Origin: Sweltsa coloradensis
Taxonomy: Eukaryota; Arthropoda; Insecta; Plecoptera; Chloroperlidae
DNA length: 64,000 bases
Reading direction: 5' to 3'
Assembly: GCA_024449915.1 (NCBI GenBank)
Contig: JAMZAV010001829.1
Location: 148,283-212,282 of the forward strand
Below, piece after piece: positions 56,505 through 64,000 of this stretch; positions within the stretch are counted from its first letter, which is position 1; the number at the start of each line of letters is the position of its first letter. The notes under the pieces are model-generated. The model was not told where the DNA came from, searched no databases, and worked only from the letters and a program-made list of their open reading frames with translations. Both the position numbers and the translations under genes were made by a program.

Positions 56505-56985
56505 GTGTGGCAGAATTGGACTTCTACGTTTCTGGAAAGCAGTGCATGAACACATTCCTAGTTTTAAAGTGAACCGCCGCCGACGTGCTCCTTGGATCTC
56601 AGAAGATATTGTACGGGCTCTAAGGAAACGAGACTCACTTTACAGGGCGTGGAAAAAAATACCATCTGACGTAAATTGGGATAAATGTAGAATCTTGAGA
56701 AACAAAACTAAATTATTGATAAGGAACTCGCATAATAAGCATGTTTGGGACTTAGGGGAAAAGAAAGATAATGGCAAAGAAATTTGGCGCTACATCCATG
56801 CAAAACATGGTAGCTCAGCTCCCCAAACTTTCATTGATAAGGGAATACAAATATCAAAGCCAGAAGATATTGCTAACGCTTTCAGCAATTCATTTAAAGG
56901 TAATTTCTCCATACCCACCAGTGACATAGACATACGCCAACCAACAAAGCTTGATCAAAGTACTTTACCACTAAAAAATCTGTAT
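56482..56985 (+). pseudogene. LINE linker between endonuclease and RT
   Basis: Contains RAPWISEDIVRALRKRDSLY and ILRNKTKLLIRNSHNKH, typical of the helical region in CR1/jockey ORF2. It continues with EIWRYIHAKHGSS and ends in the snap-back insertion. Confidence 0.8.
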
Positions 56986-57162
56986 TCTATAAAAAGAGCT
57001 TATTGGCCCGGAACAATATTAAAACGTAACTTAAAAACTTATGACCGAGGCCACTACTTACTTAAAAACGAATTTTCGGGTGAAACTTCCTCACCCATCA
57101 TCAGGTTGATGTCGGCGGTTGAAGTAATGGCCTCGGTCATAAGTTTTTAAGTTACGTTTTAA
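56985..57162 (-). mobile_element. 178-bp snap-back insertion with 13-bp TSD and hammerhead-like core
   Basis: TAAAAAATCTGTA occurs at 56972-56984 and 57163-57175. Inside, a 37-bp sequence (57017-57053) is repeated in inverse at 57126-57162 almost perfectly, so the RNA would fold into a long stem. The loop holds, on the minus strand, CTGATGA, a GGGTGA/TCACCC stem and GAAA (57074-57104). The long target duplication points to retroposition. Identity unknown; a Penelope-type or retrozyme fragment is possible. Confidence 0.7.
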
Positions 57163-57179
57163 TAAAAAATCTGTACTTC

Positions 57180-57682
57180 TCTCCTCAAGAAACTGTCATA
57201 TTAGTCTCCAAAGAATACGACCCAACGCAGCCACCGGTCCTGATGGTATCCCCGCTCGAATCCTCCAAAACTGTGCAGTTTCACTAGCTCCATCTCTGTC
57301 TGCGCTTTTCAACCACTCATTGAGTACCGGATCACTTCCCGAGCAATGGAAAACTGCAGACGTTGTGCCAGTACTTAAATCAGGCAAGCGGGAAGACACC
57401 GCGAATTATCGGCCAATATCGCTTACCTCGGTAGTTGGAAAAGCCCTCGAGTTTTTGATGGCGAAGGCTGTTGTACGGCATTTGTATGAGTCAGGAATAG
57501 TCAACCACAACCAGCATGGATTCTTACTGCGACGATCAACGACGACAATGCTTACAAAAGTCATAGAAGAGTGGCAAAAACAACTAGACTCTCCACAGGT
57601 CAAGCAAATTGATGTTATATGTCTTGACTGGTCAAAAGCATTCGACCGTGTTCCACATAGAAGACTACTAGATATATAGTAC
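57180..57682 (+). pseudogene. LINE reverse transcriptase, truncated after motif A
   Basis: RIRPNAATGPDGIPARILQ opens the domain, with a shift near 57320 into WKTADVVPVLKSGKRED, NYRPISLTSVVGK, HNQHGFLLRRST and CLDWSKAFDRVPHRRLLD. These are RT motifs 1, 2, 2a and A. The frame stops at 57679 and what follows is not RT. The stop and loss of the YADD motif mean the element was truncated here by deletion or insertion. Confidence 0.9.
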
Positions 57683-58821
57683 AGTGCAATTAGCTCATAT
57701 ATGGCCTTAACCCACGCATTCAAAAAAACAATCAAGGACCGGTTGGGATATGTTCAAGATGGTTTCCTCAATATCCCCAACAGAATCCCAAAAAATCCGG
57801 TTGCGGGTTATCCGCCATTTTGAAAATCAATTTACAGATTTTTGAGTTTTGTCGAAGAATGGAAAATTAGCAATATTGAGTGAGGTATTAGACCAAAATA
57901 GCTCAAATTTGTTTTTAAAGTTTAGCATAGAATTAGGGGTGTGATAAGTAACAAGTTTGGCATGCTTTCTTTTAATCTCTGGCGACCAGCCGTCCTTGAA
58001 ACAAATTTTTACCCTCTTTTTTTAAATTATCTGAATTTGTTTTGCGTTTTTATCAAAACAAAAACAAAACCAGTAACTTTATGAAAATTTGTTTCAAATA
58101 AAAGTTGTAGGGCATAAAAAAACACATCGATATCATATTCTTGATTATATCCGTAGATAAAAATGGCCGTACGCTACATGATAAGCAAGACCATTGTGCA
58201 GTGAGCGGCGTAAAACGTTTGCTCGACGCGCTACCACTAGCGCAGTCCATGGCCATAAGTCCCGTAGGAATTTCGACCTTTATAGATTTTCTCTTCTGAT
58301 CCTGTTAGGGTATACCTTAAGGATAAAAAAATCTTGGGTAAACATCTGGCATCCCGGGCCTAAGTTTGTTTACGACGCCATCTTGATTTGGGCAAATGCG
58401 TTTAGTACACGCACTTGGTTTTAAAACATTTTCTATACTTTTGACTAGATGTGTAATAAATATTACGTAATAATAGGATTCTCCAATAAATTTTCAATTA
58501 AATGATACAAATTTGGTCATCCTGGGAACATTGTGGTAATATTATTAACAGTCCTGCGTACAGGTGCACTATTTACCTCCAATTGTGTATTTCATGATAG
58601 ACATATAAAATTTGGCACACAATATACGAAAACGTAACTGGAAAATGATTTGACTGTACAGGGTAATCTCATTATTATCCCACGACACCAATGGCGGCCA
58701 TTTTCCAAGATGGCCACCAAACAAATTATTTGAAATTTTGTGACAGAATGTTGAAATTTGGTATACACATAGATCATGTCATTGAAAAATGACTTTTGAA
58801 TAGTAGTCTGAGCTGTTCACA
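57683..58821. other. Degenerate DNA related to the YY1-motif repeat
   Basis: Contains isolated AATGGCGGCCATTTTCC (58690), GATGGCCACC and CCGCCATTTTG (57812) words like those in the array that follows, but no regular spacing. A similar segment in the same orientation occurs at 62720-62850 (CACCAATGGCGGCCATTTT then GTACACACATAG). No gene found. Confidence 0.45.
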
Positions 58822-58834
58822 AAATAAAACGGCA

Positions 58835-59760
58835 AAAAATGGTAGGAAGGTTTCACTTGGCAAAAATGTTCATAAGGTCAAAGAAAAGCGATACAGAAGG
58901 GGAGCCACGAAAAATGTCCCTTACGATTCAAAATGGCGGCCATGAAAGAATAGGCCTATTATTTAACTTTTTGAGTATAAAAATACGGTAAATGATGTAA
59001 GGAACGTGCCACTAGGCAAAAATATTCGTAAGATGTTAAAAATGGTTTAAAGTGGGGGAGCCATGAAAAGTCAACCTTACGATTCAAAATGGCCGCCAGT
59101 TTTGAAAAATATGTATTATTTTCCTTTTTTGAATATAAACGTACTGCAAATAATGATAAAAAGGTGCCACTTAACACTAGGCTCTTCTTAAGATTATCTT
59201 AAAAGTTTACAGAGGGGGAGCCAAGAACAACATCTCTTACAATTCAAAATGGCGGCCATGAATGACAAGGTGTATCAATTATCTTCTAATTTTTAATGTA
59301 AAAATACAGCAAATAATGATAGGAAGGTGTCCATTGGCAAAACATTTCTTGAGATGTCAAAGAAGGTTAACAGAGGGGGAGCCAAGCAAAATATCCCTTA
59401 CGATCCTAAATGGCCGCCACGAATAACAATTGCGTACCTTATTAGTCTCCAATTTCGAATGTTAACAGACGGTAAATAATGATAGGAAGCTAGGTGCCAC
59501 TTGGCAAAAGTACTCTCAAAATATTGTGCATGGTTTACAGTGGGGGAGCCAAGAAAAATCTCACTTACGATTCAAAATGGTCGCCATGATTGAAAATGTG
59601 TATTGTTTCCTATTTTGAATGTGAACATACGGCAAATGATAAAAATGGGCCACTTGGCCAAAACATTTTTAAGGTGTTGTATATGGTTTCCAGTGGAGGA
59701 GCCAAGAAAAATATCCCTTACAATTCAAAATGGCCGCCGTGATTGAAATGTGTATTGTTT
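58835..59760 (+). repeat. Tandem array of about 155-bp units with YY1-like motifs, left arm
   Basis: About six units share ATAGGAAGGTGCCACTTGGC, GTGGGGGAGCCAAGAAAAA, TCCCTTACGATTCAAAATGG and CGGCCATGAATG followed by ACATACGGCAAATAATG. Each contains CAAAATGG(C/T)(C/G)GCC at 58925, 59083, 59245, 59405, 59575 and 59730 approximately. The 12-bp form CAAAATGGCGGC fits the YY1 consensus AANATGGCGGC. Confidence 0.85.
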
Positions 59761-59860
59761 CCTATATTTCTATGATCACATTTAAATTTAATTTAACCTA
59801 CTTCCTTCTCAATAATAAGATATTATAATGAAATAAAACATCTGTGTCGATTTTTTAAAG

Positions 59861-60080
59861 ATGTCTTCCTTGATAAGCATCACGCTGAATGTGAAGCTGC
59901 AGTGCGTCTTGAGTGGGAGGAAGACCGTCAACACTTTTGTTCCTCGACGTGAAAAGGATTTTCCTTGCTTCATTGACTTTTCCAACATCCGTGTGTGCGT
60001 CGTACAATATAACGTTCTAAGACGTCTTGAATGGTTTTGGAAACGTTCTGCAACCGACAGGAGATTTCATTCTTGTTTTG
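59861..60080 (-). pseudogene. Inverted duplicate of part of the PIN-like gene
   Basis: This is the inverse of 60640-60845: on the minus strand it encodes the same SLPPTQDALQLHI region as the main gene. The plus-strand frame starting MSSLISITLNVKLQ is therefore an antisense artefact. Confidence 0.8.
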
Positions 60081-60094
60081 TACTTGTTTTTGTT

Positions 60095-61085
60095 CTTGTT
60101 ACTTCACCATTACCTGGAAAATGGAACGACTTTCTTCACAATGCCACAATCCATTCTCGCAAATCACGCTGCTACACAGTTTGATTTTACAGAAATTGTG
60201 ACCAACGTGGGATCAATTATCGTATCATCTCAAAAAGCTGAGGCCGCCATTACTGGTATTTCATGTGAATTTCTTGATGAGGCTGATGGCCGCATCATTG
60301 CTCACCTGATGGATGCGGCCAAGTCTGGAGGAAAGAGAGTTCTTATTTACACTATGGATACAGACATAGTCATACTCGCTGGCTCATTCTTCTACAAACT
60401 CATGGCTGTGGGGCTGTTATATTTGTGGGTTTGCTTTGGAGTAGGGAAGAAACAAAGATATATATCGGCACACGAAATAGCTCGCGCTCTTGGGGAAGCA
60501 AAATCGACAGCATTGAGAAGTTTCCATTTCTTTGCGGGATGCAACACCGTATCCTCCTTCTCCCAAAAGGGCAATAAAACAGCTTGGAAAGTATGGAAAT
60601 CTTTCGATGATGTCACACCAGCTTTTCATGAAATTTCCTGTCCGTTGCGGAACGTTTCCAAAACCATTTAAGACGTCTAAGAACGGAATGTTATTCTTTT
60701 GTACGGTGGACACACGGATGTAGGAAACGTCAATAAAGCAAGGAAAATCCTTTTCACGTCGAGGAACAAAAGTGTTGACAGTCTTCCTCCCACTCAAGAC
60801 GCACTGCAGCTTCACATTCAGCGTGCTGCTTATCAAGGAGGACATCTTTGAGGAAGTGCTGATACTTTAACGCCAATTTCTTCATCAGCGAAAGAATGGG
60901 GATGGTTCTTGAATGGTTGAGTTTGACATCCAAAATGGTCTAGACTGCCGGAGATATGGGACTGCTGCAGAGAGCTTGTCAAGTGCTCGTGTAAGAAAGG
61001 AAGCATCACACGATGCTCATGCAAAGATGCCAGCTTTCCCTGTACATTGCTATGTTCAAACTGCCGAATGAACTGCTGTAACACC
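60095..61085 (+). pseudogene. Unnamed PIN-like protein family member, frameshifted
   Basis: In order: LPGKWNDFLHNAT (60110), shift, FDFTEIVTNVGSIIVSSQ, then EADGRIIAHLMDAAKSGG and VLIYTMDTDIVILAGS, with the acidic clusters expected of a PIN/FEN-like nuclease fold. Next are WVCFGVGKKQRYISAHEIA, FHFFAGCNTVSSFSQKGNKT and AWKVWKSFDDVTPAF. After shifts: DSLPPTQDALQLH, KEWGWFLNG and a Cys-rich tail (CSCKKGSTRCSCKDASF, CTLLCSNC). I recall this architecture, ending in a CKC-type tail, as a multicopy uncharacterised family in many invertebrates. Stops after 60669 and several shifts show decay. The nuclease role is inferred. Confidence 0.75.
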
Positions 61086-61379
61086 AGGTATTGGGTAAAC
61101 CCAGTTTAAGAAAGTTATTATAGACTTAAAAAAGTTTAAGGATGAATATATAAATCTGTTTAATTTCTGGATGGTTATTCATCTCGTTACACCTATGTTC
61201 AGCACTTTATATATTATTGTCTCCTATTTCAGTATTCCTGAGGATGAAGACATTATAAACAACGTCAATTCAAAATGTAACAAAAAAGTAAGGAAGAAGT
61301 GCTCATATGTCCACGTTATTAGAAATCGACATAGATGTTTTATTTCAATATAATATCTTATAATTAAGAAGGAAGTAGG

Positions 61380-62674
61380 TAAAATTAAATTTGAATGTGA
61401 TCATGGGAATAAAGGAAACAATACACATTTTCAATCACGGCGGCCATTTTGAATTGTAAGGGATATTTTGCTTGGCTTCTCCACTGGAAACCATATACAA
61501 CACCTTAAAAATGTTTTGGCCAAGTGGCCCATTTTTATCATTTTGCCGTATGTTCACCTTCAAAATAGGAAACAATACACATTTTCAATCATGGCGACCA
61601 TTTTGAATCGTAAGTGAGATTTTTCTTGGCTCCCCCACTGTAAACCATGCACAATATTTTGAGAGTACTTTTGCCAAGTGGCACCTAGCTTCCTATCATT
61701 ATTTACCGTCTGTTAACATTCGAAATTTGAGACTAATAAGGTACGCAATTGTTATTCGTGGCGGCCATTTTGGATCGTAAGGGATATTATGCTTGGCTCC
61801 CCCTCTGTTAACCTTCTTTGACATCTCAAGAAATGTTTTGCCAATGGACACCTTCCTTTCATTATTTGCCGTCTTTTTACATTAAAAATTAGAAGATAAT
61901 TGATACACCTTGTCATTCATGGCCGCCATTTTGAATTGTAAGAGATGTTGTTCTTGGCTCCCCCTCTGTAAACTTTAAAGATAATCTTAAGAAGAGCCTA
62001 AGCTTCCTATCATTATTTACCGTCTGTTAACATTCGAAATTGGAGACTAATAAGGTACGCAATTGTTATTCGTGGCGGCCATTTTGGATCGTAAGGGATA
62101 TTTTGCTTGGCTCCCCCTCTGTTAACCTTCTTTGACATCTCAAGAAATGTTTTGCCAATGGACACCTTCCTTTCATTATTTGCCGTCTTTTTACATTAAA
62201 AATTAGAAGATAATTGATACACCTTGTTATTCATGGCCGCCATTTTGAATTGTAAGAGATGTTGTTCTTGGCTCCGCCTCTGTAAACTTTTAAGATAATC
62301 TTAAGAAGAGCCTAGTGCTAAGTGGCACCTTTTTATCATTATTTGCAGTATGTTTATATTCAAAAAAGGAAAATAATACATATTTTTCAAAAATGGCGGC
62401 CATTTTGAATCGTAAGGTTGACTTTTCATGGCTCCCCCACTGTAAACCATTTTTAACATCTAACGAATATTTTTGCCAAGTGGCACGTTCCTTACATCAT
62501 TTACCGTATTTTTAAACTCAAAAAAGTTAAATAATAGGCCTATTCTTTCATGGCCGCCATTTGAATTGTAAGGGACATTTTTCGTGGGTCCCCTTCTGTA
62601 TCGCTTTTCTTTGACCTTATGAACATTTTTGCCAAGTGAAACCTTCCTACCAGTTGTTGCCGTTTTATTTGGGA
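61380..62674 (-). repeat. YY1-motif array, right arm, with a 310-bp tandem duplication
   Basis: Inverse of the left array. GGCGGCCATTTTGAAT or variants lie at about 61437, 61595, 61758, 61920, 62074, 62232, 62395 and 62550. The block from about 61688 to 61998 is repeated as 61999-62310 with few changes (CTTCCTATCATTATTTACCG starts both), adding two units compared with the left arm. Confidence 0.85.
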
Positions 62675-62874
62675 TCCGTCGTTGAACAACCGGTACTATA
62701 GGCCATGTCAAACTAACACAATGGCACCAATGGCGGCCATTTTAGAAGATGGCCGCCATACACATTTTTACGAACCACGTAAAGTTTATGACATAATCTT
62801 GTTATTGTGTACACACATAGGGCACTCCATTGAAAAATGTCGTATTTATGTGTTATATCAATACTTTTTTTTTT

Positions 62875-64000
62875 TTTTTTTAGAAACAATGTAGTATGGA
62901 TCCGCTATCGCGTATCTCGAAATATTGCTATGGAATTAAATACTAGCAATAATTACTAATAACTATTCACTTGTTTTTTATACACATTGTAGGCAATTAT
63001 TGACAAGTTTCTATGTTACATTATATTAATGTTTATGCATTCTAAATATGACAAGTGAAATGTTTATATTTCCATTTTAGTTCGTTCAATTAAATTCCCG
63101 CTAGTAAAAGGCGATAGTCCAGTAGATCACCAACGAGTTCACCCAGTATAGTCGCCAAAAGAAGCCAAAAGTACGCTAACAGGTCGTTTTGTGTCAAAAT
63201 ACTACCTCTTGGTAACATTTACAAGACAGCCAAGAGTTCACCAATTGGTTTCTAAAAATACGCCAAAAGGCAGCCAAATGTTTGCCAAAAGTTGACCAAA
63301 TTAAAGTGTCATGTCATAAAATTGACTTAGTATGCATGGGTTATATTGCATTAAAAAATGTTGAAGATCGTGAGAAAATGAATAGAAGACCATGCTTTTC
63401 GAGTTCCTATATGGCCATCAAAACATCTCAAATTAACGAATTCTAATAAAGTTCAGGATACAGATAATCACAATAGTAAAGTAGTGCATAGCATCATTAC
63501 TATGTGTTGAATAATGTCAGAACTCGGTTTGAAATGCATACATTATATATTGATGTTTCGTAACAGACAACACTTGATTTTTATCTAAACCTCGTTGCAC
63601 TTGGACACTTGGATAACTATGGTTAATTTTCATGTAGACCTAAATAGGGTGTCACTTGAAACTGCCATGTTTCATGTTGCATTATGTTTCTATTTACACA
63701 CAAAACTCCCTTTAATATATGAATATTATACAAGGTTACACTGTGCACACTCTTTTCTCTTGCTGACATGCGATTTCATTTTACACCAACTATATTTTAT
63801 ATTTTATTTTCTAAACTAGGAAAAGCTACTCTAGAGCACTGCCATGTTAACGAATCTTTGGTTAACGTACACATTTTTCTATCACTTACACGCTTGTTTC
63901 AAATGGAAAGCATCCTCTTCGCGTCTAGAATCACCCCAACCTTGAAGGACACAAATAGCTGAATGAAAGCTTTTTAGCACCATACCGTGTGCCACGAGGT
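62875..64000. other. Unassigned AT-rich DNA to the window end
   Basis: No gene, RNA or element terminus recognised. At 63130-63300 the phrase GCCAAAAG recurs several times (AAGAAGCCAAAAGTACGC, ACGCCAAAAGGCAGCC), a weak local repeat. Confidence 0.5.

Larger units (their letters stand above)
47890..57682 (+). mobile_element. Non-LTR retrotransposon (CR1/jockey-like LINE) broken by four insertions, 3' truncated
   Basis: In order: a 2A-like motif and PHD-like finger (47896-48165), AP-endonuclease start with SFNARSM and ETWLDDSIRDG (48820-49009), endonuclease middle (55110-55217, 55988-56075), GDFNLD and SDHLA (56076-56350), a linker with RAPWISEDI (56482-56985), and reverse transcriptase (57180-57682) ending just after motif A. 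Insertions: MITE 48233-48758, Gypsy 49010-55104, Helitron-like copy C 55218-55987, snap-back unit 56985-57162. Flanking frames rejoin when these are removed. RT motifs after DWSKAFDRVPH, including the catalytic YADD, are missing, so the copy is dead. Confidence 0.88.
58822..62674. repeat. 3.9-kb palindrome (foldback FB3) around a PIN-like gene
   Basis: The outer ends pair: AATAAAACGGCAAAAAATGG at 58822 with the inverse near 62650-62674. The left arm runs 58822 to about 60080 and the right arm about 60640 to 62674. The unpaired centre, about 60085-60640, encodes the PIN-like domain. The right arm is longer because it keeps a 470-bp stretch (about 60850-61318) absent from the left, and because about 310 bp are tandemly duplicated at 61690-62310. 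No target duplication was identified. Confidence 0.85.

Noticed and set aside
59861..60184. Frame starting MSSLISITLNVKLQ, also seen on the minus strand at 60417-60845
   Set aside because: Antisense of the PPTQDAL region of the PIN-like gene; its duplication follows from the palindrome.

Overview
The window looks like gene-poor, AT-rich nuclear DNA of a metazoan, probably a marine invertebrate. The evidence is two spliced coding exons of the mitochondrial protein MIC60 (mitofilin), a CR1/jockey-type LINE with a 2A-like start, Gypsy, Tigger (pogo), hAT and Helitron-type elements, tRNA-derived SINEs, and two unnamed protein families that I recall as multicopy in many invertebrate genomes. The phylum cannot be fixed from this sequence. 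No bacterial genes, rRNA or CRISPR are present. Nearly everything after 10.5 kb is transposable-element DNA nested several levels deep.

Layout. 1-10.5 kb: 3' end of a MIC60-like gene on the + strand (exon 1610-1771, last exon 10272-10449, poly(A) signal 10485), with an intron of about 8.5 kb holding a hAT (8-bp target duplication), two tRNA-SINEs, a 460-bp tandem duplication and other repeats. 10.5-13.2 kb: a Helitron-like element and unassigned DNA. 13.24-30.77 kb: one Tigger DNA transposon split by a 13.6-kb long-inverted-repeat (foldback) element at 14887-28482. That element has a perfect 9-bp target duplication and contains a second, mirror-ordered palindromic satellite (17.0-19.4 kb), SINEs, three tRNA-like units and two Helitron-like copies. 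30.8-35.9 kb: a decayed gene of an unnamed family, split by a 3.6-kb element whose inverted copy lies at 36.4-39.4 kb inside another repeat. 39.8-43.8 kb: unassigned and low-complexity DNA plus a Helitron-like copy. 43.8-46.1 kb: a decayed BED-finger hAT-type gene interrupted by a 1.8-kb hAT with a perfect 8-bp duplication. 46.1-47.1 kb: a Helitron-like copy. 47.9-57.7 kb: a LINE broken by a MITE, a Gypsy element (itself broken by a 2.1-kb insertion in its 5' LTR), a Helitron-like copy and a 178-bp snap-back insertion. 58.8-62.7 kb: a large palindrome built from an inverted duplication of the 3' part of a PIN-like gene and a satellite carrying YY1-like motifs. 62.7-64 kb: nothing recognised.

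Only MIC60 looks like a host gene; every other coding region is broken by frameshifts, stops, deletions or insertions. The insertions give a clear relative chronology because several outer reading frames become continuous again when the inner element and one target copy are removed. Bases 1-3470 and about 36060-40470 look like poor consensus sequence, so fine detail there should not be trusted.
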